Source of the DNA: HGM12998 sp900756495
Lineage (GTDB): Bacteria; Bacillota; Clostridia; Oscillospirales; Oscillospiraceae
Assembly: GCA_958477305.1 (NCBI GenBank)
Contig: CAUEFI010000017.1
Coordinates: 3,162-67,161 of the forward strand
Reading direction: 5' to 3'
DNA: 64,000 nt
Part shown: positions 47,955 to 56,237 of the stretch, one piece after another
Layout: the number at the start of each line of letters is the position of its first letter
Numbering within the stretch: position 1 is the stretch's first letter
Notes under the pieces: generated by a model
Seen by the model: the letters and a program-made list of their open reading frames with translations, nothing else
What the model was told of the DNA's origin: nothing
Database searches by the model: none
Translations under genes and position numbers: made by a program

Positions 47955-49577
47955 CTATTTCACCCTCAATTTCTTAACCAGCTCCCCGTCAGGATCCACA
48001 TAGGCCGTCTGGTAGGTGGTGTACACCACCATGCCCGGCCTGGCCCCGGCGGGCTTCTTCACATACTTAACCGGCGTATAGTCCACGGGCACACGCCTGC
48101 CCTCCCGTCCCTGAGAGAAATAGGCCGCCAGCACCGCCGCCTCGGTGAGAGACTGCGCATCAGCCTCTCCCCCCTCCAGCCAGAGGATGACGTGGGAGCC
48201 GTGGATCTTCTGGGTATGGAGCCAGATGTCGCTCTTAAATGCCTGCTTGGTGGTAAGCTGATCGTTCTGGCTGTTGTTCTTGCCCACCGAGATCCGCAGG
48301 CCCGCCGTGGATCGGAACTCCATGGGCCTGCCCGCCACTCTTTTTTCCCGCCCCTTGCTCTTGGAGGGACGGCGGAGATAGCCTGTCTCTGTCAGCTCCT
48401 GGCGGATCTCCTGTAAGTCCCGCTCCCCCTCGGCCAGCGTGATATTCTCCAGGACGCTGTTCAGGTACTCCAGCTCCCGTCCGCCCTTTTCGATCTGGAC
48501 GGTCAGCGCCTGCTCGGCGGTCTTTGCCTTGTTGTACTCCTTATAATATTTCGCAGCATTCTGCTGGGGCGTGAGGAGGGGATCCAGCTTGATCTCCACC
48601 TCGCCGCCGTCCGGATCATAGTAATTGACGGCCCTGAGGCGGCTCATCCCCCGCTCCATGGCGTAGAGGTTGGAGGTAATGATATCCCCCCACTGGCGCA
48701 GCTGCTCCCGATCCAGGGCCTTAGCGCGTTCTCGGCGCTGGTTTTCCAGCTTGCGGGCGGTGCGGTCCCGGGCGCTGGTCACCGATTTGATGAGATCCTG
48801 CCCCTTCTGCCTGGCCTGCTCCTGGCGCTCACGGGTCTCATAAAAGTCGTCCAAGAGCCGTCCAAAAGTCTCGTACTTACGCAGCTCGGTATCAGGGCCG
48901 TACTGGAGAATGGGCAGGAAGGAGAAATCAACCGGCCGCCCATCCCTCAGAAGCATATAGGGGGTATACTCCCCCGCCCTGACCCGCTCGTACAGGTCTC
49001 GGATAGGTTCCTCCAGCTCCCCTGTCTCTCCCCGGAATCGCAGCTCCCGCTCCAACAGGGGGGGCACACCGAACCGAGGCTCGGGCAGGCGGTAAAAGAG
49101 GCCGGGGAGGACCTGCCGTTTCCCGGAGGAGAGGTCCCCCTCCTGGCGGCGAACGCAGTCTACCACCCGTCCCTCCCCATCCAGCAGGATCAGGTTGGCG
49201 CTTCGGCCCATACACTCCAAAACCAGCCGCCGCTCCACTCGATCGCCCAGCTCGTCCAGGGCTTCCAGCCGGAAGAGGACGATACGCTCCAGCTCCGGCT
49301 GTGCGATCTCCAAAATACGTGCTCCCGTCAGATGCTTTCTCAGGAGCATACAGAACATGGGGGGCGTTCCGGGATTCTCTCTGCTTAGCCGGGTCAGCTG
49401 CACACGCGGGTGGTTGGGACTGGCTGAGAAGAGAAGGCGTACATTCCCCTCATTTCCCCGCACCGCCATAACCACCTCGTCCCGCGCGGGCTGGTAGATC
49501 TTATCAATCCTGCCGCCCAGTACGGAACGCTTTACCTCGTCCAGCACGGCTGCAAGGCATACCGCATCCAAAGCCAT
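47955..49577 (-). CDS. rqcH: Ribosome quality control protein RqcH (NFACT family)
   Basis: 540 residues. NFACT-N domain (MALDAVCLAAVLDEVKRSVL; GGRIDKIYQPARDEVVMAVRG), long central coiled coil (residues about 240-390) and the C-terminal NFACT-R domain (RISVGKNNSQNDQLTTKQAF; DIWLHTQKIHGSHVIL). RqcH binds stalled 50S subunits with peptidyl-tRNA and adds C-terminal Ala tails for degradation by ClpP or similar. Older annotations call it a fibronectin-binding protein. Starts 3 nt after mrnC. Confidence 0.92.
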   Translation of the reverse strand: MALDAVCLAAVLDEVKRSVLGGRIDKIYQPARDEVVMAVRGNEGNVRLLFSASPNHPRVQLTRLSRENPGTPPMFCMLLRKHLTGARILEIAQPELERIVLFRLEALDELGDRVERRLVLECMGRSANLILLDGEGRVVDCVRRQEGDLSSGKRQVLPGLFYRLPEPRFGVPPLLERELRFRGETGELEEPIRDLYERVRAGEYTPYMLLRDGRPVDFSFLPILQYGPDTELRKYETFGRLLDDFYETRERQEQARQKGQDLIKSVTSARDRTARKLENQRRERAKALDREQLRQWGDIITSNLYAMERGMSRLRAVNYYDPDGGEVEIKLDPLLTPQQNAAKYYKEYNKAKTAEQALTVQIEKGGRELEYLNSVLENITLAEGERDLQEIRQELTETGYLRRPSKSKGREKRVAGRPMEFRSTAGLRISVGKNNSQNDQLTTKQAFKSDIWLHTQKIHGSHVILWLEGGEADAQSLTEAAVLAAYFSQGREGRRVPVDYTPVKYVKKPAGARPGMVVYTTYQTAYVDPDGELVKKLRVK

Positions 49578-49580
49578 ACG

Positions 49581-49982
49581 CTATTCCTCCATAATCAGGT
49601 GAAAGAGCTCGTTGAGACGCTCTGTCCGCCCCTGCAGATAGAGCCAGCCGAAGAGTGCCTCCAGTCCGGTAGCGGACTGGTATTCCGCCCGGCTGGCATT
49701 GCGGGGCACACTGTGGGGGCTGGTGTTTCTGCCCCGGCGGTACACATCCCCTTCCTCCTGCGTCAGCACCGGAAGGATGCGCTCCGCCGCAGCCGCCTGG
49801 GCGGGGGCGGCCACATATTTCACCGTTGCCCTGTGAAGCCCCTTGGAAGTGGCCTTGCCGTGAAGGCAGAGCCAGGAGCGCACCATCAGCTCGAAAACGC
49901 CGTCTCCCAGATGCGCCAGCCCCAGGCTGCTGATGGCTTTGACGTCATCGTCCGCCGCATGTAGATGAAAATAATCGGTCAT
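49581..49982 (-). CDS. mrnC: Mini-ribonuclease 3 (MrnC)
   Basis: 133 residues, a bare RNase III catalytic domain without dsRNA-binding domain. Motifs: SSLGLAHLGDGVFELMVRSW (catalytic Asp in the HLGD box), RGRNTSPHSVPRNASRAEYQ and SATGLEALFGWLYLQGRTER (second catalytic acidic box). MrnC matures 23S rRNA in Firmicutes. Pairing with rqcH keeps ribosome maturation and quality control in one operon. Confidence 0.9.
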   Translation of the reverse strand: MTDYFHLHAADDDVKAISSLGLAHLGDGVFELMVRSWLCLHGKATSKGLHRATVKYVAAPAQAAAAERILPVLTQEEGDVYRRGRNTSPHSVPRNASRAEYQSATGLEALFGWLYLQGRTERLNELFHLIMEE

Positions 49983-50067
49983 CGGTATGTTACCCCGCCT
50001 GTTTGAAATAATATTTATATAGTATACCGCAAATGTTCTGTCAACTCAACTGCGAAAGGATGATTTC

Positions 50068-50694
50068 ATGGAACAGCTTCGCTACCCCTTCCAGCTCCCT
50101 CCCCTGCCCTATCCCTACGAGGCCCTGGAGCCCATTATCAGCGCAGAAACCCTCCACTATCACCATGACAAGCATCTTCAGACCTATGTGGACAATCTGA
50201 ACACCGCCCTGTCCGACTGCCCCGAGTGCCACGGAAGATCGCTGGAGGAGCTCCTCAAAAACCTGGACCGCCTCCCGGAGCCCAAGCGGACGGCAGTACG
50301 CAACAACGGCGGCGGCGTATACAACCACCTGCTCTACTTCAACTGTATGTCCCCCGGAGGTGGAAAGCGGCCCGGCGGCTCCCTGGCTGCGGCTATCGGG
50401 GACGCCTTCGGCTCCTTCGACAGCTGGAAGCAGCTCATGAAGTCGGCGGCTATAGGTCAGTTCGGCTCGGGCTACGCCTGGCTGGCCGCCGGGCCGGACG
50501 GAGCCCTCTCCGTGGTCAAAACCGCCAATCAGGACTGTCCGCTCTCTCAGGGGCTGTATCCCCTGCTCTGTGTGGACGTCTGGGAGCACGCCTACTATCT
50601 CGACTACCGGAACCGCCGGGCCGAGTATGCAGACCGCTGGTTCGACCTTATCCACTGGTCCTACGTGGAAGCGCGATATCAGAAGGCCGTCTGA
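50068..50694 (+). CDS. sodA: Iron/manganese superoxide dismutase
   Basis: 208 residues. Metal ligands are in place: LHYHHDKHLQTYVDNLN (first His), GGGVYNHLLYF (second His), VDVWEHAYYLDYRNRRAEYA (Asp and third His). The GQFGSGYAWL segment is the usual active-site Gln/Gly region. Detoxifies superoxide in the cytosol of an oxygen-exposed anaerobe. ATG 50068 follows AAAGGATG; divergent from mrnC. Confidence 0.93.
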   Translation: MEQLRYPFQLPPLPYPYEALEPIISAETLHYHHDKHLQTYVDNLNTALSDCPECHGRSLEELLKNLDRLPEPKRTAVRNNGGGVYNHLLYFNCMSPGGGKRPGGSLAAAIGDAFGSFDSWKQLMKSAAIGQFGSGYAWLAAGPDGALSVVKTANQDCPLSQGLYPLLCVDVWEHAYYLDYRNRRAEYADRWFDLIHWSYVEARYQKAV

Positions 50695-50700
50695 ATCAGA

Positions 50701-50742
50701 CAGGAAGTGCGGCGCGCCCCACGGGGCGCGCCGCACTTCCTG
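50701..50742 (+). terminator. Terminator after sodA
   Basis: A 20-bp perfect stem, CAGGAAGTGCGGCGCGCCCC (50701-50720) with 50723-50742, directly after the stop codon. Confidence 0.75.
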
Positions 50743-50803
50743 TGTTCATATCCGCGCATGGAACCCCGCCCGGACGCGGCGGATACGCTCACTGGGCAGT
50801 GTC

Positions 50804-50969
50804 TAGGGCTTGTTTGAACATTGGCGATGTACCCAGCGGCGAGGGATTTTGGTCCGCTGGCAAGCAATTTTTTCGCCGGAATCCTGACGGATTTCAAGGA
50901 AAAATTGCGCCCTCCAGCGGTCAAAAGGCCTGCCGGTTGGGCTTGTTGACATGTTTCAAACAAGCCCTA
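50804..50969. mobile_element. 166-bp MITE-like element
   Basis: Terminal inverted repeats TAGGGCTTGTTTGAACAT (50804-50821) and its near-perfect complement (50951-50969, one extra base). The interior has no ORF but carries the GGCGAGGGATTTT and GGAATCCTGA blocks shared with 47115-47185. The ends resemble the TTGTTTGAA-type ends of the IS5-family remnants at 35520 and 46815, so the same transposase could have moved it. Confidence 0.6.
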
Positions 50970-51491
50970 ACCCGCCCTTCCCCGGTACAGGCGGATAAGC
51001 AGCCTGCGCAAGGGCTTCACCAGCACCAGTGCCAAAATAAAGTTTCCCGCGCAGTGGGCGACATCAAAGGGAATGCCGGAAACCCACCAGCTCAGCGCAA
51101 AGGCCCAGCCGCCGGCAAAGAAGTACACGACAGCGCACAAGGCCCCAAAGCACAGTCCGAACGCTCCGGACAACACCGCCCAGCCCACTGCCGACTCCAT
51201 CCGCCGCAGAAGCATCGTCAGAAGGAGCAGCACCGTCCAAATATACAGATAGCTGATGGACCAATAGCTCAGGCCCCAGACCAGGCACTCCAGGGCGGCG
51301 TAAATGTAGACAGGGCACAGGGCCTTCCATCCCAGTACCAACGTATATACGATGACCAGCAGAGACACAGGCTCAATATTGGGCAGAGGCGCAAGGGCCA
51401 TTTTGGCTACAAACAGCAATGCTCCCAGCAGGCCCAGGAGAATCACCTCCCGGGTACTCCATCTTCCCTTTCTCGCCTCAGAATGTGTCAT
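50967..51491 (-). CDS. ECF transporter S component (substrate-binding membrane subunit)
   Basis: 174 residues with about five spans, starting MTHSEARKGRWSTREVILLG. The EVILLGLLGALLFVAKMAL opening with its small-residue AxxxA-like helix is typical of S components that plug into a shared EcfAAT module for vitamin uptake. The ATG overlaps the stop of the DUF4430 gene by 14 nt. DUF4430 partners point to a cobalamin-type or related substrate, by inference only. Confidence 0.78.
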   Translation of the reverse strand: MTHSEARKGRWSTREVILLGLLGALLFVAKMALAPLPNIEPVSLLVIVYTLVLGWKALCPVYIYAALECLVWGLSYWSISYLYIWTVLLLLTMLLRRMESAVGWAVLSGAFGLCFGALCAVVYFFAGGWAFALSWWVSGIPFDVAHCAGNFILALVLVKPLRRLLIRLYRGRAG

Positions 51492-51918
51492 ATCCCACTG
51501 TAAAGGTCAGCTCGTAGCGCTCCCCGTCAGAGATGGGCGTCTGGTCTGCGCCGGTGTTCACCGTCTCGCCGCCTTTAGTGATGCACCACCATTCCTGCTC
51601 TCCCTCATCGGCAGTCTCTCCATCAGCAGTGAGGATATAGAGACCATATGCGCTCTGGTTATCCTCCACCACGCCGCCCTCCACCAGGGCGGGCCCCAGA
51701 TACTCCTGGGTCGTGTTCAGATCGAAATCCTTCACAGTGCCGTCCCCGTGAATGACCTGAACCCAGATCAGCTTCTGGCCCTCCACGGCGTCTGGGCTGC
51801 GCTGCCTCCAGACGGCCTGGAAAATCAGAACCACCACCACCAGTGCTACCAATGCAGCGAGCGTCCAGCGCTTTCCGTTCTGGGGACGCTTGTCCTGTTC
51901 CTGGCTCTCGTTCATCAT
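51478..51918 (-). CDS. DUF4430 domain protein, membrane-anchored
   Basis: 146 residues: a charged head, one span (RWTLAALVALVVVVLIFQAVW) and an outside DUF4430 domain (LNTTQEYLGPALVEGGVVED, GLYILTADGETAD, EWWCITKGGE). DUF4430 resembles the C-terminal domain of transcobalamin/intrinsic factor. Coupled to an ECF S component, it may capture the ligand outside the membrane and hand it over. ATG 51918 (or ATG 51915) after AAGGAGG. Confidence 0.78.
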   Translation of the reverse strand: MMNESQEQDKRPQNGKRWTLAALVALVVVVLIFQAVWRQRSPDAVEGQKLIWVQVIHGDGTVKDFDLNTTQEYLGPALVEGGVVEDNQSAYGLYILTADGETADEGEQEWWCITKGGETVNTGADQTPISDGERYELTFTVGYDTF

Positions 51919-51981
51919 CCGTCCTCCTTGTCTGTTCTCCCGGAAATTTTACCACAGGCGCTCCCGGATTTCAAGATGAAC

Positions 51982-52010
51982 CGGGGCCCGGGCCAATGGC
52001 CCGGGCCCCG
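51982..52010. terminator. GC hairpin upstream of the DUF4430 gene
   Basis: CGGGGCCCGGGCC (51982-51994) pairs with GGCCCGGGCCCCG (51998-52010). Lies 64 nt before the DUF4430 start; may block read-through from the coat genes. Confidence 0.5.
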
Positions 52011-52030
52011 CAGCATGCCAAAATATACAG

Positions 52031-52058
52031 ACGGCCGCTTTGGAGCCAAAGCGGCCGT
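52031..52058 (-). terminator. Terminator after the spore coat genes
   Basis: ACGGCCGCTTTGG (52031-52043) pairs with CCAAAGCGGCCGT (52046-52058), downstream of the minus-strand coat operon. Confidence 0.65.
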
Positions 52059-52117
52059 TTCCGGTCTCCCGCGCCGGAATCAGCCGCAGGCCCTCAGCGC
52101 TTCAGTCAAGCTCCCTC

Positions 52118-52372
52118 TCACTGAGGTTTCTGATTGCTGAATCTCTGATAGGCTGTGTCCACCTTGCTGGCCGGCGCCTGTTCCACCTGATACCAGCCCT
52201 TGGACTGGGCCATCTTGAACAGGTCGGTCTGTGTCTTGTGCCCTTGGTTAAAGATCTTCAAAAATTCGTCCCGAAGCTGAACATTGACGCACTCAGAGGC
52301 GAAGGTGTCATAGTTGGAACTCATCTTTTTTTCCGACAAAATGAGATCTGTGATTCTCTCCTGGTCGTTCAT
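52118..52372 (-). CDS. CotF-family spore coat protein
   Basis: 84 residues from ATG 52372 after AGGAGAG. Opens MNDQERITDLILSEKKMSSN, YDTFASECVN: the helix pattern of CotF-type coat proteins, with the EKKMSSNYDTFASEC block that I recall as typical. Ferritin-like four-helix fold split in small proteins. Co-transcribed with the 61-residue coat-like protein; expression is expected in the mother cell during sporulation. Confidence 0.78.
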   Translation of the reverse strand: MNDQERITDLILSEKKMSSNYDTFASECVNVQLRDEFLKIFNQGHKTQTDLFKMAQSKGWYQVEQAPASKVDTAYQRFSNQKPQ

Positions 52373-52390
52373 GGGGCGCACTCTCCTTTT

Positions 52391-52576
52391 TTACTTCAGA
52401 TAGTTCAGCAGACAGTCATAATTCTGCTTATGCTGCTGGGCATACTGCTGAAAGCTGGTTTTCAGCTCAGGTTCCGTACACTCCTGAACAGCGGCCTGAT
52501 ATTTGCAGCACAAAACCTTTTCAAAGTCCAGCTGATCGGACAGGGCGGCCAGCTCCTTGGATGTGAGATTTGCCAT
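52391..52576 (-). CDS. Small CotF-like spore coat protein
   Basis: 61 residues, MANLTSKELAALSDQLDFEK then VLCCKYQAAVQECTEPELKT and a C-terminal helix ending LLNYLK. The LTSKELAALSDQL opening and helical hairpin match coat proteins of Clostridia. ATG 52576 after AAGGAGGA, 18 nt before the CotF-type gene. Confidence 0.72.
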   Translation of the reverse strand: MANLTSKELAALSDQLDFEKVLCCKYQAAVQECTEPELKTSFQQYAQQHKQNYDCLLNYLK

Positions 52577-52591
52577 GGCGCATTCCTCCTT

Positions 52592-53239
52592 TTAATGGTT
52601 TACGCCGCTAGTATTTCCCTTATGGCCATCCCTATGCATGATCGGACAGCCGCGCCCGCTGAATGAAAAAACCGCCCATATTCTGCCGTCCATCTCCTCC
52701 GGCACAGCAAAACAGAACAGCGGCGCAAGCGGAAACGGGGCGTCTTCCCTCCAGAGAAAGGCCAACTGAAAACCCTCGTCGGTCCGGCGGATGAGCCCCC
52801 CATGCAGCGCCTGGGCGCAGCGCCGGAGAAATACGTCCCCCATCAGCCGCTCCGGGCACTCCTCTCTCCGCCAGCCGGCGGTCTGAACCGCCCCGCTCTT
52901 TTGGAACGAAAAGGCCAATTCGGCGCAGCCCCCGGACGGAGGCCAAAATCCCCTCCGCTCCAGCTCGCCCCGTGAGACCGTGCGCCGCAGGGCCAGTGCT
53001 CCGTCCTCAGGCACAAGGGTTCCAAGCAGAAAGCGCCCGCCCCTTCCAAGCAGATAGGCCTTGTAAAGCCCCCGGCCGTCATTGGGAATCCGGACCCATG
53101 TCCGCACCCGGTTTTCCTCCTCCGTCAGGACCAGCTCTCCGCGCCCCTCCGCCAGCGCAAACCGCTCTTCCACCTGATCTGCCCCCCTTCTCACACATTC
53201 CCCTTTCATTCTATGCAGAAGTTCGGGTGTCAGCCCCAT
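52592..53239 (-). CDS. Conserved hypothetical protein (215 aa)
   Basis: Starts MGLTPELLHRMKGECVRRGA; no signal peptide or membrane span. It has mixed alpha/beta character and a C-terminal GRGCPIMHRDGHKGN segment with His and Cys residues. No family recognised. It precedes the coat genes by 15 nt, so it probably belongs to the same sporulation-linked unit. An internal ATG (MKGECV) is an alternative start. Confidence 0.6.
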   Translation of the reverse strand: MGLTPELLHRMKGECVRRGADQVEERFALAEGRGELVLTEEENRVRTWVRIPNDGRGLYKAYLLGRGGRFLLGTLVPEDGALALRRTVSRGELERRGFWPPSGGCAELAFSFQKSGAVQTAGWRREECPERLMGDVFLRRCAQALHGGLIRRTDEGFQLAFLWREDAPFPLAPLFCFAVPEEMDGRIWAVFSFSGRGCPIMHRDGHKGNTSGVNH

Positions 53240-53358
53240 TTATGAAAAAAAGATAACAATATAAAAATAAAAATTGATGTTGCCTATTGCGCGATGCGGT
53301 CGAATTCTGTATAATGAATTTAAGTTTCTACTCTGTGAAAGTACCAGGAGGGATTGGT

Positions 53359-54030
53359 ATGGCTGAGTGCGTCGGCGGGTCGGCCCGCCTGGAGGACTGG
53401 AAGTCTCTTATTTCCCGTCTTCCGGGCGTGCTTGGTGTAGAATTTACGCTGACCGACGGCGTCGTGCGGGAAGTCCATGTCCTCTCCGATCAGTCCCGCG
53501 GGCCCAAGCAGATTGTGCGGGATGTGCAGTCCGCCATGCTGGCCAAGTTTCAGGTGGAGCTGGATCACCGCATTATCAGCGTGGCCCAGATTCCCGGCTC
53601 CCTCCGTGAGACCCGCCGCCGCGTGGTCTGTGAACGTCTGGAGCTCTCTTCCGGAAGAGAAGGATCGGCTGCGGCCGTCTATCTCACACTGGACGATCGC
53701 TCCTACCGTGGAGAGTCCAAATGCGACCTGACGCTGGGTAGCCGTCACCGTGCTATCGCCCAGGCCACCGTGACTGCCATCAACCAGCTTCTCTCTTCTG
53801 GCTGCCGCTTCTCTCTGGAGGAGGTGCGGCACACGCCCATGGGAGAGCACCAGGCTGTACTGGTAGGGCTGGTTCTGAAATCCGGCGGCCAGAGCGAGAG
53901 CCTGCTGGGCGCCTGTTACCAGGGGGAAGACCCTAATTTTTCTGTGGCCCTGGCCACCCTGGACGCTGTGAACCGGCGGCTCTCCACCCTTCCCTCCACC
54001 GATGAAAAAGAGGAATCCCACCCCGCCTGA
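53359..54030 (+). CDS. Conserved hypothetical protein (223 aa)
   Basis: ATG 53359 follows CAGGAGGG; the open frame upstream lacks a site. The N-terminal 80 residues include GVEFTLTDGVVREVHVLSDQ and PKQIVRDVQSAMLAKF, LDHRIISVAQI, a pattern I recognise as conserved across Gram-positive proteins without assigned function. The rest has two further alpha/beta repeats (LGSRHRAIAQATVTAINQLL). Cytosolic; ends with a charged tail (DEKEESHPA). Confidence 0.65.
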   Translation: MAECVGGSARLEDWKSLISRLPGVLGVEFTLTDGVVREVHVLSDQSRGPKQIVRDVQSAMLAKFQVELDHRIISVAQIPGSLRETRRRVVCERLELSSGREGSAAAVYLTLDDRSYRGESKCDLTLGSRHRAIAQATVTAINQLLSSGCRFSLEEVRHTPMGEHQAVLVGLVLKSGGQSESLLGACYQGEDPNFSVALATLDAVNRRLSTLPSTDEKEESHPA

Positions 54031-54110
54031 CGGGCGTTTTTAGCGATGAGCGAAGCGAATATGGCCTGTCTCTAGCGAATGGCAGAGTACTGTCAAGGAG
54101 GCTGTATTCG

Positions 54111-54194
54111 ATGAATAAGGCGAAGCTTATGGCTGCTGTTACATCCCTGGTTTCCCTGCTCCTGGCCGGCGGTGCTTACTTCGGCATTCGCTGA
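54111..54194 (+). CDS. Predicted 27-residue membrane peptide
   Basis: ATG 54111 with AAGGAGG at good spacing encodes MNKAKLMAAVTSLVSLLLAG and seven more residues (GAYFGIR). Single span with a basic N-terminus. It sits 80 nt after the 223-residue protein and directly before a strong terminator, so it is probably the last gene of that unit. No homology claimed. Confidence 0.45.
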   Translation: MNKAKLMAAVTSLVSLLLAGGAYFGIR

Positions 54195-54204
54195 ACCACC
54201 CCCA

Positions 54205-54246
54205 GGACACGGACAGCCGATTTTAAATCGGCTGTCCGTGTCCCAT
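54205..54246 (+). terminator. Terminator before the HD-GYP gene
   Basis: GGACACGGACAGCCGATTT (54205-54223) pairs with 54225-54243, then ATTT. Confidence 0.75.
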
Positions 54247-54271
54247 TTCCTTCCCTTTTATGGAGGCATTT

Positions 54272-55600
54272 ATGCGTTCTGTAACGAAATGGTATACGGG
54301 GTTTATCACAGTACTGGGGCTTTTGGTGGGCGCCGGCTGTGTTTGGCGTTTCTTTTCCCAGCGGGCAGGTACTTGGACGCCCGCCCTGCTGCTCACCTTC
54401 CTGGTCCTGCTGCTGCTCTACTGGGGCTGCTGCTGCCTGCTTCTCTATCTGCGGGACGACTGCACGGTGGATCTCTCTTTCCTCAGCGTGCTGGCCGCCG
54501 TACTGCTTCTGGGGCCCGAGGCCGCGGTCGTCATCAATCTCATCACCTATTTTTTCGTCGTTGTCCCCTCTCCCGATGGAAGAGGGTATGAGCACGCCCG
54601 CAATACGGCTCTCTATAAGACCTTCTTCAACCTGAGCATGCGCAATCTCTCCTATATGGCGGGCGGTTTGGTCTACTATGCCGCAGGCGGCATCCCCGGC
54701 TCCATCTCTCTGCCCGGCGTACTGCCCTCCGCCCTTCTCTTTATCGCGCTGTCCATGATCGCCAATGTCTTGATCATCGTCGTCTATTTCCGCTGTGAGG
54801 GACTCGCCAAAATTTATCCAACCTTCTTCCAGATGTTTGGCGGACTGCTCCCCTCCATCGGGCTGTCCGCTCCTATCGGTTATTTCCTGGCTATGCTGCT
54901 GACCATGCGCGGCGGCGTCTGGCTGGCCCTTCTCTTCATGCTTCCTCTGCTGCTGGCCCGCTACTCCTTCAAACTCTATCTCACCAGCCAGAAGCACCAG
55001 GAACAGATCATCCGCACCCTGACCGCCGCCCTGGAAGCGAAAGACACCTATACTGAGGGCCACTCCCAACGTGTTTCTGAGTACACGGTAAAGATAGCCC
55101 GCCGTCTGGGCCTCTCTGCCGCCCGCGTAAAGACTTTGGAGACCGCCGCCATCTTCCATGACATCGGCAAAATCGGCGTACCTGACTCGATTCTTCAAAA
55201 GCCGGGGATATTGACACCGGAAGAGCGCTCGGTAATTCGGGGGCACCCTGAACAGGGCGTTCATATTCTTGAAAGCCTGGACGGCTACCAGGATATTATT
55301 CCCCTGGTGCTCCACCACCACGAGTTTTATGACGGGCGTGGCTATCCCGGCGGCACATCCGGAGATGAAATTCCTCTGGACGCCTACATACTCAGCGCCG
55401 CCGATGCCTATGACGCCATTACCAGCGACCGTCCCTACCGTGCGGGCCGCACACCTGCGGCCGCAGCCGCCATCCTGCGGGAAGAGGCCGGAAAGCAGTT
55501 TCATCCTCAAGTGGCCCTGGTCGTTGCGGAAATGGCGGAGTCCGGCGAGCTCTCGCGGCCTGAGTCAGAGCCGTCGGCCGCCCCGGCAAAGGGGGGCTGA
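54272..55600 (+). CDS. HD-GYP domain membrane protein
   Basis: 442 residues from ATG 54272 after TGGAGG. The first 230 residues hold five to seven spans; the C-terminal part is an HD-GYP phosphohydrolase: SQRVSEYTVKIARRLG, IFHDIGKIGVPD with HD at 296-297, HHHEFYDGRGYPGG with GYP at 357-359. All metal ligands look intact, so hydrolysis of c-di-GMP is plausible; Firmicutes HD-GYP proteins can have other nucleotide substrates. The DUF5317 gene begins 3 nt downstream. Confidence 0.87.
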   Translation: MRSVTKWYTGFITVLGLLVGAGCVWRFFSQRAGTWTPALLLTFLVLLLLYWGCCCLLLYLRDDCTVDLSFLSVLAAVLLLGPEAAVVINLITYFFVVVPSPDGRGYEHARNTALYKTFFNLSMRNLSYMAGGLVYYAAGGIPGSISLPGVLPSALLFIALSMIANVLIIVVYFRCEGLAKIYPTFFQMFGGLLPSIGLSAPIGYFLAMLLTMRGGVWLALLFMLPLLLARYSFKLYLTSQKHQEQIIRTLTAALEAKDTYTEGHSQRVSEYTVKIARRLGLSAARVKTLETAAIFHDIGKIGVPDSILQKPGILTPEERSVIRGHPEQGVHILESLDGYQDIIPLVLHHHEFYDGRGYPGGTSGDEIPLDAYILSAADAYDAITSDRPYRAGRTPAAAAAILREEAGKQFHPQVALVVAEMAESGELSRPESEPSAAPAKGG

Positions 55601-55603
55601 CCC

Positions 55604-56134
55604 TTGCTTGTATTCTCCGTCCTGTGCGCTCTGGTGCTGGGCTGGTGCACAGGCGGGCGCCTTTCCCGCTTTGAGGGGGCCGGCTTAAGACTCCTCCCGC
55701 TCCCCGTGATTGCGCTCGCCCTTCAGCGGCTCTATCTGCGGCCCTGGACGCTGCTCATCTCCTACCTCCTTCTCTTCGCTTTTCTCCTCCTCAACCGGCA
55801 TCTGAAGAAAACCAGCCTGCTTCTGGCGGCCGGCAGTCTGTGCAATCTGGTTGTGATTGCCGCCAATGGCTGGCGGATGCCGGTGGCAGCGGGTGCCATC
55901 TCCGTGCTCTCCTCTGAAGGAGCATCTGCCCTTCTGGCGGGAGAGATCCCCATGTATGCCGCCGCCGATTCTGAAACCCGGCTGCTCTTTTTGGGGGATA
56001 TTCTCTACTGCCCCATTCCGTTCTTCCGGGGCTTTGCCAGCGTTGGTGACCTGCTGCTGGCTGCCGGCGTCTTTTTCTGCCTCATGGCGGTTATGAACCC
56101 AGGAAGGCTTCCCCGGTGGGTCAAAAGCGGATAA
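55604..56134 (+). CDS. DUF5317-type membrane protein
   Basis: 176 residues from TTG 55604, 3 nt after the HD-GYP stop. Five or so spans (LVFSVLCALVLGWCTGGRLS; PLPVIALALQRLYLRPWTLL; LLISYLLLFAFLLLN), then NLVVIAANGWRMPV, GDILYCPIPFFRGFASVGDL, the conserved blocks I associate with DUF5317. Commonly found next to HD-GYP proteins in Clostridia. Function unknown. Confidence 0.78.
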   Translation: MLVFSVLCALVLGWCTGGRLSRFEGAGLRLLPLPVIALALQRLYLRPWTLLISYLLLFAFLLLNRHLKKTSLLLAAGSLCNLVVIAANGWRMPVAAGAISVLSSEGASALLAGEIPMYAAADSETRLLFLGDILYCPIPFFRGFASVGDLLLAAGVFFCLMAVMNPGRLPRWVKSG

Positions 56135-56137
56135 AAG

Positions 56138-56172
56138 CAGGGAAGCTGCCCAAAAGGCAGCTTCCCTGTTTG
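56138..56172 (+). terminator. Terminator after the HD-GYP/DUF5317 pair
   Basis: CAGGGAAGCTGCC (56138-56150) pairs with GGCAGCTTCCCTG (56156-56168), then TTTG. Confidence 0.8.
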
Positions 56173-56237
56173 GTATATCAAAGTCCTTGGGGGATACAGA
56201 TGTTGGGCACCACCGGGCAGAGGTAAATGCCCCAGAC

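Noticed and set aside
51919..52117. Cobalamin riboswitch upstream of the DUF4430/ECF-S pair
   Set aside because: The interval holds only two terminator hairpins and is too short for the B12-box structure.
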